Source of the DNA: Brachypodius melanocephalos
Taxonomy: Eukaryota; Chordata; Aves; Passeriformes; Pycnonotidae
DNA length: 64,000 nucleotides
Direction: 5' to 3'
Assembly: GCA_013398615.1 (NCBI GenBank)
Contig: VZSR01003798.1
Location: 9,299,542-9,363,541 of the forward strand
Numbering within the stretch: the first letter of the stretch is position 1; the number at the start of each line of letters is the position of its first letter. Below the pieces are notes generated by a model. It saw only the letters and a list, made by a program, of their open reading frames with translations, searched no databases and was not told the DNA's origin. A program made the translations under genes and the position numbers. Shown piece after piece: positions 33,707 through 47,000 of this stretch.

Positions 33707-34070
33707 GCGCGGCGGGCGCGGGCCGGGTGTGATGCGGAAGAGCGGCGGGCCCGCGTCGGAGGTGGTTGTGGAGGGCGGGTGGCCCCGGCGCTTCAGGTGG
33801 GTTTCGCTGTTCTGGCCGCGCTTTGCCGCCGTGTTCGGCCCTGGAGGCCCCGCGGGAGGTGCACTGAATAACGGCAGCATCACCCCCGCGGGCTCCGCGC
33901 CGCCGTCTGAGAGGGTGAATGTGGCGGCGGCCGAGCTCGCCCTGAGCCCCTGGAGCTGCCCCCGGCCCGTCCAGGTCCTGCTGTCCGGGGCTGGTCGCAG
34001 CTCTGGCGGCTGTGCACTCTCGTTCGGCTGCCTTCGCTCCCGGGGCTGGAGAGGGCCCTAAGGAAAGGGG

Positions 34071-34943
34071 ACAGGGCCGGTGGTCGTGTACAGCTGATGC
34101 GGTTTGGGGGAAGGGGGTGCCTCAGAGGGTCCTGTGAGAGGGGGTGCACAGACACAGGAGCTGCATTGTGAGGTCTCCTGCCAGCTCTGCTGGAGAGTTT
34201 CCTTGAACAGCAGTGGGCAAGAAGATCCTTTAAACATGAAGAAGTGACTTTTAAGTTGGAAATAATGCTCTCGTAATGTTACGTAATACCGAGTGATGAT
34301 TTCAGTATGTACTACACCTGTGTGCCCAAACAAATGTCTCTTCAACGAGGGGTAGCTTATCTTGTAACCAGATGTGGAGCAGCACTTATACAAAGTAGCT
34401 TTCTGTGAACACTGCACAGTGTACGCAAGCCCTTGGGAGTCAAGACTCTCTTCCTTAAGCAGCGAAATCTGGAACTGGTGTGATACTTTTCAGATTTCCG
34501 TGATACTTTTCCTATCTTTCCTTTTGGAGCTGTTACCCAAATGCACAAGGAAAGCATACTTTCAGTTTTTAATTCAAAACGTAGCTATTCTCTAGAAGAC
34601 TAAGAAGCAAGATGTAGAAGTGGCTGTAACTATCATCATGTATCACATCATATGTATACTGTATAGTATATACATATGAACTCGAACTTGCAGAAAATAA
34701 TGTCTGGTTGTAAGTGAACCTCAGAAATTATATAATGTCAGCCTATGAAAAACCCAAATACTTGTCTTAAATGCTAAATTCTTGGAAGTGAATAGGCTTG
34801 GACATGTGAGAAACAAATAACTAATGTGCAATGGCTGTTGAAACAATTATATTTTCGTGCTAAGTAATTCAGGTGATGAGGGTGGTGCTTTTTGATTCCT
34901 CTTGTATTTTACTCACGTGTGATGTTTTCCTGTCCTGTGGTAG
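34071..34943 (+). other. CEP152: CEP152 5' intron (between non-coding exon 1 and first coding exon)
   Basis: Non-coding sequence between the CpG island and the first coding exon. It includes a duplicated 12-mer (34480-34491 and 34500-34511) and a perfect 11-bp-arm AT-rich hairpin at 34648-34679. Confidence 0.55.
34648..34679. repeat. Perfect inverted repeat, 11-bp arms, 10-nt loop
   Basis: TCATATGTATA at 34648-34658 pairs exactly with TATACATATGA at 34669-34679. Confidence 0.9.
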
Positions 34944-34979
34944 GTTTTGCTGGATACACAAAATCCGTATTACAAAACA

Positions 34980-35066
34980 ATGTCCCTTGACTTTGATAGT
35001 GGAGCTCTACAAACTCAACATGAAGATGAAGACTATGACCAAGAAGATTATGCAAGAGAACAAGAG
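34980..35066 (+). CDS. CEP152: CEP152 coding exon 1 (residues 1-29)
   Basis: The exon probably begins at acceptor gtggtag|GTT (34944), giving 36 nt of 5' UTR. Coding starts MSLDFDSGALQ and continues with EDEDYDQEDYAREQE of the PLK4-binding region. Donor CAAGAG|gtgaaa, phase 0. Confidence 0.96.
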
Positions 35067-38000
35067 GTGAAAAAGAACTAAGTAATTTCATCTGAAGGCT
35101 TGTGAATTTAGCTTTTTCCTATCTTTTCAGTGCTTAGAAAGAAAGAAAAATATTTATATAGTCTGGTAAGAGCAAAAGAAGGTGCAAACTGTGCTGCTCT
35201 TGAAAAGCATAAGAAGTAAAGTTCAGGTGTGTTTTTCTCTGTTTGTGTCCAGTTGCTTGGTCCAAAGCAGAGCACTAATCATTGCAGTGATGACTTCTTG
35301 AACATAGTGATATTGACTGGCAACTTCTTATCTGGATTTCCATCCAGACTTCTTAGAAAGAACATGTTTTGAATGTCCACTACTTCTCTTGCCTGGAATT
35401 TAGAGAGGAGAAACCCTGGCACAATCAGTTTGCAGATCATTCTTTGAAATAATCTGTCCTGGGACATGTCTACCAGGTGGCATTTCCCTTACCTCTTTCT
35501 AGTGCAGCTCTTTTCTTAACAAGAGTTTGGCAGAAAAATGTTTTGGTTGGTACTCTGGTCTAGTAAACATTCTATAGTATAAGTCTCTTTGTGAATTCCT
35601 GTGTTGTGAATTTTTCCTTAGAGGAAGAAAACCAGGATTTTGTGCAAGTGGCCTACTTTGCCACCGTTTTGGGGCTGAACTTCTATTAATTTTCCTGAAG
35701 AGCGTATAATGAATGTTGTTTGTTCTGTTTCAGTTGCAACAATTGTTGACAGACCTTCCCCATGATATGCTGGAGGACAGTGGAGACCAGCTCTCCAGTT
35801 ACTCAGACTGTAGCATTCAAGAGGCTGAGGAGCAGTAAGGCATTTCGCACCATCTTTTTATTATTTATGTTGTGTTTTCAAGAGTAGAGCACAGTCTGAG
35901 TTGATGAGGTGTGTAAAAGCAATCCAAGTAAGAGGGGAGCTGTAGTGGAATTTGCAGTAAACTAGATGTGTCTTAATTTAAGGAAAGATGGTTTGTTTTT
36001 TCCCCTGAAGTTATTAGTACATAGTTAAGTTGCTTGTCTCTCCCTAGGTTACAGGAGCCTGGGAAGCTTGATGGAAGGTGGAACGATCATCCACTGATAA
36101 GTGATCCTCCAAATGTAAGCTTGTTCATAGTAACGTGCTAAATATTGTTTAAATTCATTAGAGAAATACATATAGATGATGTGTTTTGGAATTCATTTGA
36201 AGTATTTCTAACTTGAGGGCTGGTAACCTCAGAAAAAGGAGGGTGGGGTGAGATCTGAGTTTTGAGAGAGCAATTCTAAACGTCATATCCATTCATAGGG
36301 CTATGAACAAGGACAAAATCTGTACCCTGAACAATTCTTGTGTGACCAGCAAACTGATCACGTTGAAAAACTTGGGAAGAATTGGAATGGCCTACATAAT
36401 GATGATAATGATGAAGACGAGAAACATTTGTATGATATTAAAGAAGATTACTGTGGCCAGGATGGCCAAGATGATCCTGATGATGTGTATCTTGGTAGAG
36501 ATGGGTTTAACTCTCCAAGTTGCTACCAAGAGAACAACATGTATCATCTTCCTGAAAACTTCAGGCCTTATACAAATGGCCATAAACCAGAATTTAACAA
36601 TCAACAAAATAAAATATTAAATTTTTCAGATGATCCAAAGGAGCATCTTAAGGTATTTTAGAAGCTGGCACGTTTTTCTGTCTCTTGGAAGATTTTCACA
36701 GGTCTTTAGCTATTGGTAGTAATATTTCTAAATGCCTTCAGTCTCTTACAGTCAGTTCAAACAGTGATAGGAGGCTTCTGTAGCCTATTTTAAAAAACGA
36801 GACGTTAGTAACTGAATTTTCATATGTTCATGTTATAATTTTTTTTCTTTTTCCTGTTGCCTTGGTAAAATTTCATGAGGTAGAATGAATGTGATTCACT
36901 TAAGTGTGTGCTTACTCTATTTAAGTTAACATTTCACCACTTTTGTAAAGTGGAAGCTTTCATGAAAAATTCTATCATGCTTAAATGGTGTGTTGGATTG
37001 GAGCCTGAAAATGAAGAGCTACTAGAATTCTTCTTGATGTCAACCTATAAAATGAAAAATATGTTCACTTAGCAAGACTACAGCTGTGGTTTTAATTTAT
37101 TTCCTCTTATGTATATATTGTCACAACAGCAGTTTGTTGCATCTGATGCTGTCAATGGTCAATCACCAGAATCATACAAAGTGACTTATAAACCATACCA
37201 AAATGGCATTCATCAAAATATTCCAGGAATCCAAGAAGGAAACAGAAGAAATGAAGTGTTTGAAGATTTGCAACATGAATTCTTGGGCAATGATGAAAGT
37301 AAGTGTTTGGTCCTTAGACTTGAAATAAACTTGTGTAGAAAGTTCACTGGAAATCGGTGATAGAAAACATGTTGATTTCAGTACTTTCTCAGTAAGAGGA
37401 CAACTAAAAGTATGTTCAAATATATAATCCTTTATATCTAGAAATGATCTCTTTTTGCTCAGGGCATGTGAGTTTCAGGCATTAAAAAGGTAGTTTTGAC
37501 CGATGAAACTGAAAACCTATTTCTGATGTCTTGATGTCAAACCTTGTTGATGCTTGGTCTCCTTCCATAATATTGGAAAATAATGACTCACTTTACCTTA
37601 GGAAGTGTACTCTGAGTGATGCCACATTGGGCTTTTCTGTCAGGTACACTTCAAATGACAGAACTACTTTGTTAGACGTGTTGTAAATTTGTAGTGACCA
37701 CGAGTCTGTGAGTTCACAGCATGTAAACTTTTATCTGGGCTTGCTGTTAGGTTGGAATTGTAGTTTGCACAATCCTTCAGCCATTGCTGTCAGAGCAATT
37801 TGCGTGATGCGAATCAAATGCGGATTAAAAAAAATATTTTGTGCACCAGCAATGAACTTAGAACTATTAAAAATATTTTGGAGCAGGAATTACATGACAA
37901 TGACTTTCTTAGTATCTGTGCTGACTGGTCTGCATGCTGTTTGAAATTTGGCAGATTCTTCAGAAAATATGCAGATTCTTCAACTTCAAGTTCTAAATAA

Positions 38001-41000
38001 AGCAAGGGAAAGACAACTGGAAGAACTTAATGAAAAACTAGAAAAGAGTGCACAGCAGATTAGGTATTTGAATCATCAGCTTTCAATGGTCAAAGGTAAA
38101 ATGTTTTGTTCTATTCTTAGATTTTATTCATATCTAGCAACTTTTTAGTTCTGAGATTGATCTAGAAAATATCTTTGAAGGTATTTATCATACTTGTAAA
38201 CTTGATTTGGGACTATATGCACCTAACACTCTTCCTCCAAACATTTTTCTAAGTAAAAATCTCTGGATTGGTGCCTGACTGCATAACTGTCTTAACTTTT
38301 ACTTAACTTTAACTTTTATTTTCAAGACCACTGTTGTTTTCCAGAGTCCCCATGTGTCAGGCATCACAAACGTACAGAAAAGTGAAAAGTTTGCGAAGTA
38401 GTCTTTCAAAAGTCAGGGGGAAAAAAAGAAAATCAGCACCAAAACACTCAAACCCCAATAGGAGAAGTGGACATCTATGAATTTTTTTTTTTTGGTGCTA
38501 TCTGGTTTAACAGGCCATTTCATAGACTGCATGTAGAGAGAATCTCTTTCAAAAATTACAAAATCTGTGGTAGAGACTGATGATTGTTTTAGTTTCCCTT
38601 TTCTTATAGGAAAAGACAGAAAAAAGTAGTAAACTTAGAGAATTAAGACTATAGTTTTTGGAATGGAAAAGAAGCAGAGGAGGGAGAAGTTCAACAGTCA
38701 ACCATTTGGCTGTATCTTGGCTGTTCCTCCAGAGGATTCTCCCTTTAAACGGTGTGAGGGAGCATGTGAGGTCCTCCTGCTGCCAGGATGGGGCTTGTAC
38801 CTTGTACCTTACTGGAAACAATGTATGGGAGTGTCTGTTCTCTGCTGCCAGGAGGAAACAGTGGTTGCTGGATGGAGATTTGAATGTTTTTGTTTTGTAG
38901 AGCAAGTACTGAACAGTTGTGTTGCATGGGGTTCTTGGGCCATGGTTCTCACAGAATTACGTCTCTTTCTTCAGATGAAAAGGATGGTTTGGCTCTTAGT
39001 CTTCATGAGTCTCAGAAACTTTATCAGAATGGAAAGGAACGAGAAATGCATCTTGAAGGTCAAATCAAGGCCCTTGAAACTCAAATTCAGACTCTTACTA
39101 CCAATGAGGAGCAGGTACTGTAAACATTTTTACACTCTTTACTGTGAAAGACCTCTACAGTTAAATGTATGGTGCATTTGCATTAAACAGAAGTGCTTGT
39201 CTCTTGAAATGCTGGTCATGATCCTTGCAAAAGCTAAATACATGATGGACGGATAGGATTCATTGGTTGAAAATACTGCGTATGAAAACACGGGCATTAT
39301 CTGAGGACTTACGGCAACTCTTACACAAAAAAAAATTGAACTGATGTACAGAATATTGGAGCAACAGTGAAATGTATGTAACTAGGAACTACTGTAATAC
39401 TGTTCCTACAGATACTGAAGCAATCCAAAGTGGCAGAGGTGGCCATGGAAAGCATGCAAAAGCAGCTGTTAGAACTTCAGCGATCAGATGCCCTCCAGAG
39501 GGCCAGAGAACAACATGAGGCCATTATTTCTGCACTCAAGCAGAAGTATGAACAGCAAGTATTGTCATTAGAGCAGAAACTTGATACTACACAGTCTGCA
39601 CTCCGAGAGCAGGTAAGAAATTATTTTAGGATGCTGAGTACCGTAGTGGAGAGACTGTAGAGCTCTCCATGTTTCCCAAACTGCATTTCTTGACCTGTAA
39701 TTCTAATAACTCCTTCTGGAAGGTGCTAAGAAAATGGAAAGGAAAGTCTCAGCATTATGAGGCCTATGTGGTATGTTTTCATAAACATTTCCAGACAGTT
39801 GCAAGTTCAAACTGTGAGTTTGTACACAGCAGATGCAGAGGAGGCAGGAATTCATTGTCTTAGTTGCTCTCCTGAGCTTTCCTTCTGTGCACAATCTTTT
39901 TTGAAAGAGTTCTGCAACTAATTCTGGGAAAAAAGGACTAATTAAGAAATAATGTGATATTCTTGCATGAAAAAAGCAAGAAAAACTTTTTATTGAGCAG
40001 TCTGTTGCCACAATTTGGTCTCAGAAGTGCTGAAGGATGACTAAGCAATCAACAGCGACCTTATTTTAGAAGTAAGGATTTAAAAGTAGAGGAGGGGTAA
40101 AAGGCTGTCTTTAAGATGGTGTTTGATATAGATTGTGTCATATGGTTGTAGAGTTTATTGAAATTAGTCTACTTGGTATCTCATAAGAATCAATTCCACT
40201 ATTAGTAATATTCAAGCAATGTATTCCAGGCAGATCTTAATAATTTTTCCTCTTATTTCACAAAAAGAAAATAAAATTAAATTTCTGTAATTCATGGCTC
40301 AACATATAGAAATAGATGGGTTGTATACTTGGAAAGGTAACAGGTACTTGCTTTGAAACAAAATGCACTACTAAATTTTTGTCTGTACCACAACAAAGCT
40401 TATACAACTTCGTCTCTACTGTAAAATACATGGTAGCATGTTTGGGGTATTTAAAGAGGGAACTCTCCTGGTTTTTGAGAGAAGATAGAAAAGTCAAAAG
40501 GTGTAAATACAAGGCACTGTGCCTCCCAGGTCTGTGTAGGTAACTAAGTAATGCCATATAAATGTCTGTTTTGTATATCCAGTGAAAGAGAAACTACAGT
40601 TCCCCTTCTGCTGAGAATTGGCCCTTGCTTGCTTGGCTTAAACTCAGTTAAAATGAACTGACTTAAGCTCTGGCTTGATATAATGAGAAAGCTTGATTTT
40701 TTTTCTACAGTAGACTTAAGTGTATGTGATTAATTACGGGAGATCATCTGATGTGCTGAAAAGTGACTGCTCTAGGAAATATGAAATGATTCTCATCCAT
40801 GTATGTTTATATATGAGTACAATTACTGCCTCCCAGTGACAACTGAGCTTTGATGCTGTAAGAGGTCACTTGTCAGCCAAGGATAGTGTTTGATCTGTGA
40901 TTGATTATTTTTCTCCTTTATCCTGTATATATTGACTTTTTCTGTATCTGAAACTGTTTTAGATGGTTAAATGTTTGTAAAACGAGTAAAAATACTCTCT

Positions 41001-44000
41001 TCCTAGAAAGAGCTTTGCAAAAATCTAGGAGAGCATGTTAAGCAACTTGAAAAATTGCTGGAAGAAACCAAATGTGAAAAAACTGAAATAATAAATCGGC
41101 TGACAAGAAGCCTAGAAGAAAGCCAGAAGCAATGTGCAAATTTACTGCAAACAGGTCAGCCTCTTACTCATACAATTACCTTTCCTTTCAGAAATGTCTT
41201 TGGTTTTTCTAAATATGAAATTGTATATCGATGTTTCTATGGAAGTGGAATCAACATCAAGCTAATTGTGTTCTAGACTCTTTCCTATGCAGTGGATTAG
41301 TCAGATTTAAAGTTAAGTCTAGACTAAGATGTAAAAACCAAATAGAAATAAAAGCAAACATCATCTCCAAACCCCAAACAACAGTGATTAAAGTGCTTTC
41401 ATATGTATTTTGTGCTGCATATGTGTAAATCTTGTTTCATACTAAACACGGTTTGGATGCAAGTTACTTAATTTTGTATTAAGGTGCTCGAATTGCCATT
41501 ATAAATTCAATTATTAGTGAGAAGAATTGTTTTGGGAGCTGGAGGCTGATTCTTGGAAACCTATATCATAGAAATAGATTGTGAAATGTTTTGCAATTTT
41601 TGTGTTTGACTTTTACCTACCTTCACAAATTGAAATCTTTTGATAGTAATGTATTTAGTAGCTGTTAGCGAGCTCAAGGAAATAGAAACATTAATGTCTA
41701 TTGCCAGAAATATTGCTAGTTTTAACAGAGATCTTTCTTCAGATTGCATAGACTTTCTTGCATATTTATGACTTGCTCTTTCTCTCCTTTTTCTTTCCTA
41801 CAATAGGCTCAATGCAGGAGACAAATCAGTTACGGTTTCAATTGCAGCAAGCTCAGTCTGCACAGATGATAAGCAACAACCTGAACAAGGCTTTGCAGGT
41901 TAATTTTATTGAATATTTTATGTTTGAATAAAAAGTTGTCATTTGATGGGGGCATTATAACTAAGACGTTGGTGGTTGAAACACTTTAAATTTTTGGGGC
42001 AAACAAGTACATCAACTTTAACTACTTCCTCTCCCAGTGTTGCATGTTGGACTTCCTCCCTCCCCACTAATTAAAACACAGTGGGGCAATTGTCTTGGCA
42101 CAAGTATGATCTCATACTTCTGTCCAACCTGCTTTTGGAAAAAAAAATGAATGTAAATTCAGTGTGCTGCGAGTCTCATAACTTAATGAGGAGATACCAC
42201 GTTCTGAAATTTATCTTTTGTCAGCAAAAGAGAATGCTAGAAAGTCCTAAAGCATGAGTGGAAGTCTGTGTTTCCAATTCAGTTCATATACTTGATTGGA
42301 ATCTGTTATCTTGAAACTATAAATCCTACTAAGCACTAGAATAATAGCTGTTTCACCAGGTATGTACTTTTCTGTTGTCATCCATTTTGCTCTACAAGGA
42401 CTGCAGGAATGCAGAAGAGCAAAAGAAATAATACTCCATAGATGGACTGTAACAAGAACAATGGGGAATATTTCTTGTGTATTTTAACAAATTTGTAGTT
42501 TTAACATATGCTTTGCTACAGGTATCAGAAATGAAAAATGAAAGTATAAGTAAGTTAATGCTAGACAATTCAACTAAATGCAGCTAAATATAACTATATT
42601 TAGAAGAGCTCCATGTATTTGTTTTCTTCAGAAGAATTATCATGAGCCTGAGATGTTGGCTTGGAGTCTCCCTGGTCAAGTGTAATTTTTTTCTGTCTTT
42701 TCCTTTCAGGAAGAATTAATGGAACTGAAAGAAGAAATAGCTTTGTATGAATCTGCTGCCAAGCTTGGAGTATTTTTGAATGATGCAGGTGGAGAACGAC
42801 ATATGAGCCTGGGTGATTCCTATGTAGAACTGGGAATTAAAAAAATCACAGGGAAGAAGCCAAGATTCTGCAGGTATTGAATAATACTTGTTGAAAGAAA
42901 AAATTAAATCCTCAAGAAATTATGCAAATTATGTGTTAAAAAAGGGTTCTACTGGATCAACATGTAGGTTTTTGATAGATATTTGAAATACTGCTTGTAT
43001 TGCCAGGTAATCTGAGAACCAGAAAAACTATGCTAATATCATAAATTGGTTGCCTAATTGCTGTTTAATAAGTCTTCAGATTTTATTGGGACTATATTGC
43101 TGTTCCTTTAATTGTATGAATTATATTCATGGGTACTTTCTTTGCTCAAAGACTCCACATAGTTGCTTAAAGCTAAAGCTGTCTTTTACATCAACCAGTT
43201 GACTTGTTTCAAAACTCTTCACATGATGTGAGACTGACTCTTTTGAGGAAACAGCTGGATTAACATTCTCTGTAAATTAATTGCAACTTGATGAAGAAGC
43301 TTTGATATTCATGTCCTCATGCATTTTACTATTGCATCTTAGAGACATCCTGGTATTTCTGGTAGCATTAGTTGATCTTCTCTTTGCTACCTCTGCCTTT
43401 CAGATAAATGTGTTTTGTCTTTTAAATACTGAACTGGTTATGTCTTTCCTGATAGTGCAATACAGAACAGAGACATGGAGAAAGAACTCTCTAAAGATGA
43501 AATTATTGTAGAATTAAAAGCTGAGCTGGAACGTTTATTAAGCAGTAATAAAATGAAGAGAAACCAGATTACTCAACTACAAAGTAGTCTTAAAGATTGC
43601 CAGAAGACACTAGAGGAATACAAGCAGTTGCAAGCAGAGAAAGCATCAAGAGATTCCGAGGTTTGTTCTTTTATACTTCTTTAAAAGCCAAGTATTCCTG
43701 TTTTTTTTGATGAACAAAACGAACATTTAAACTTCTTATGAGAATAGATCAAAAATTTATGCATAGCTGAATATTTGTAGCAACTCTGGTTTTGTATCTT
43801 TGGTTGAAAAGTAAAAAACTGAGTAGCAGAACCTGGGGAGCATGTGAATTACTGAGTCCTAATATGCTTGAAAATGCTTAGTGTCTGTCCTGCTTTTGTT
43901 AGAAGTAAATTTCATTGGAAAAAGATGTTTTTCCTTAGCCAAATGGACCTTGTAATTTCTCCAAGAGGGCTGATAGTGCCATTAGATGATACAAACAGAA

Positions 44001-47000
44001 CATTTAACAGATTGCCTTCAGAGGGCCGTCAGTGTAATTTGATCAACAAGGAATCTCCTTGATATTGCATCTCTCCTCACCCCATTACTGCCTTCCCTCT
44101 ATAGATTGATCAGGCTTGCAGTATCTGTACATGGTGACCTGGGTGTGGGATAGGAATACATTGGAAGTGAAAAGTGTGCTCTCTGTTGGATGAGCACAGT
44201 GTGTGCTTCTCCAAAGCTTCATGACACTGAGTTTTAAGGATTCATCTAGAATAGCAGTGTTACTGCGATCTTGCAGTGCAATAACTTCCTGGTTTGTGAA
44301 TTTTTTAAAGTACAATTTTTATTTGATTCCTCTTAACTTTTTAAAGCATTAACTGCTAAATCATTTATATCTTGAAAGATATCGCCTTAATTTTATTTAT
44401 TTTTAGCCCATCACAAATTTGAAGGATGCTTCTGATAATCTAAAGGAAGAAGTTCTGAGACTCAAAAAGGCTAATGAAGCTTTGCTACAGGAAGTTGAGG
44501 TAAGACAGAAATGCTGCTTACCACTACAGGGAAAAAAAAATCACAAAAAAACCCCACCCCATGCTAAAACCTGTGACTAGGAAAGGTTCTTGCACCCCCA
44601 TATTACTTGATCCTTGTTTATCCAGGCCCATGCTTCAACTATTGAGGAAATGAAGGAAAATGAGGAAAAACTGAAAAGCTTAAATCAAGACCTCTGTTGT
44701 CAGATGAGAAAGATGGTTCAGGATTTTGATCATGATAAGCAAGAAGCTATTGAGAGGTAAGGCTGTTGACTTAGTTTAGTTTAATTTGTGGATTTTCACC
44801 CTGCACACATAATCTTGTTCCAGCTATCAGGTACAAGAGGAGGTCAACGTTAGAAAGGTATTTTCTAACAGAAAAGTTAAACCTAGGTAGTTGAAAACTG
44901 GTAGTTATTTTTCCTTTCTTGAAATCATAGATGTGAAAGAACTTACCAGCAACATCATGAGGACACCAAAGCACACTTTGAGAAAGAGCTGATGGAGAGG
45001 TTTGCTGTGGAAAAGCAGCAGCTTGTTCAAGCTTCTGAAGAGGCAATCTTGCAGTTAAAGTAAGACTTACTATTATTTCCATTTTTACTGAAACTATCAT
45101 GTTTCCTGTCTGACCTTTACTGCTAGTTACACTTATTTTAAGGCTGGCTTGCTGTCCTATGAGGCCAATTGATAAATCAAGTCATCTGTCCTTTGAAGGG
45201 ATAATATAGAGGAGCTGAACAAAGAGATTACTGCAGTGAAGGAATGTTACATTGGCGTTTGTCAGGAGAAGGACACCTTGGAAACTACTTTAAGACAGAA
45301 ATTTCAACAAGAGCAGCAGCTGAAGGAAGACAAGGTACAACTGGAAATACTTATAAACCATATAATTTCCCACTGTTTTCAAGATGTAACATTAATATGT
45401 GTGTTTAATTTTGTAAATGTTTGCAGAACCTACTAGGAAGAGATGCCAGCTGTATCAGAAAGCTAATACATATGACTTACCGTTTTTTAAATTAAGCTAG
45501 TGTTGTGTCCTGGGTTTTAAAATATTGTAGAAGTAATTCTTTCCAATAGCTGTTTGTTTTCATGTGAACTTCCATAATTCTGACTTCTGAGGATGCTTGG
45601 TCAGCAGTATGAGCTTTTACATTCAGAAGACATTTTCAAAAAACCCTGAATGATGATACAAGTTTACTTCTCCCTATATAAAACTGATCTAAAAATATTG
45701 TGGTTTTTTAAAAGTAGTGATGAATTTGGACTGATTTGATTAAACACTTTGCTTTTTTGAAGCTATCAGTGTGCAATGACTGAAGTAAATCAACTGTCTT
45801 GGTAAGCAAGTACAGTAAAGAGGTGCAGCTCAAAGTATGAGGGGGAGTAATGATGATTGATACAAAAACTTACTTTACAGCAATAGCCTATAATAACCTC
45901 TGATATGATATCTTGAAACACCTTTTTTGAGAGTTGAATCTCTTGTCTAGTTGTCATCAGTAAGATCAGTACACAGCCTCTAGATAGTTAATCATGTGTC
46001 TCATGCATTCTCATCGCTTTGTACCAGAGCAGTTGTGCCTTGGAGAATACTTCATCTATTTATTTTTGGTCTAGCTCAAGAAACAGCTACTAGAAGAAAA
46101 AGAAGTCTCCCTTAAACTTCTGAGGACTGAGCTTGAAGAGGAACACATCAAGTCTATGACAGCAGCAAAGAAACAATGGCTGGAAGAAAAGAATCAGCAA
46201 ATTCAAGAGGAAGTTGCATTAGCCAAAGTTCACTGGGAAAAGGAAGAAAAAGAGGTGTGAAACTGAGATCAGGGAATTTCAATTTTTTTTGTTGTTTTGT
46301 TGTTTATTTTCAGAAACAGAAGTTTAGATTTATGTGCTGTTATTCTGCCATTGGATGTGGGTATTAAGGATCTGTAATTTTAAAAGCCTCTGAAGAAGTC
46401 ATTAGGTATTTTACATGTTTCATATTTTTAAAGAAACCTAGACTCTAGATCTTGGAAAGGAACAGAATGCCCTGAATCTCACAGCTGGTAATGTGCTGGA
46501 GTTTTCCACCCTGATGCTTGAGTGAAGGTTATGCTTTCTGTGTTTCACTCAGGCATCATGTAGAAATGTGTATCATATCCCATAGAAGAAAGCTCTGATG
46601 AGCCACCAAACTCTCTCTCCTCTGTGTGCATGGTTTTGTACTACTTCTGTTAAGGAGATTATTGGTGTGAACAGTGTTTCATTTGCTAAACACCAGTGAA
46701 ATCTATTTATTTAGACACTGGGGAGACTTTCTTAAAAATATTTTTTTCCTTAGAATAAAGAACAAGTCTTTGCCAAATTAGAAAGAGAATGGCAAAATAG
46801 ACTGGAAGAAATGAGAACAACTGTAGTTGAATGTAATGACTGCAGCTGCCAAACTGACCAAGTTACAGTTGTGGATGAAGTTTCAACTAAAGAGTTAGAA
46901 GGGACTGTTCAAGACCAGAGGCTGCAGATCCAGAAGGCTCTGAAAGGAAACACAGCCTCTGAAGAGGCCTTAAAAGAATTTGAATTAGAACTGGAAAATA

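Larger units (their letters stand above)
33100..34070 (+). promoter_or_regulatory. CEP152: CpG island, probable CEP152 promoter and non-coding exon 1
   Basis: About 1 kb of dense CpG in otherwise AT-rich flanks, ending 0.9 kb upstream of the first CEP152 coding exon. It holds an overlapping E-box/CRE (33396-33407), an RFX X-box (33422-33434), GC boxes, three exact CCAAT/ATTGG boxes and two CAATCAG variants. A good donor (CTTCAG|gtgggt) lies at 33796/33797 and could end a non-coding exon 1. The start site and this exon are inferred. Confidence 0.75.

Noticed and set aside
33264..34061. 265-codon + strand open frame across the CEP152 CpG island
   Set aside because: GC-rich sequence with few stop codons. 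The peptide is Ala/Gly/Arg/Pro-rich without domain features, and the region has clear promoter motifs. It is treated as promoter, not a gene.
38658..39256. Frames of 80-197 codons around CEP152 coding exon 7
   Set aside because: They run through the intron and overlap the exon in the wrong frame; the CEP152 frame is fixed by homology and phase.
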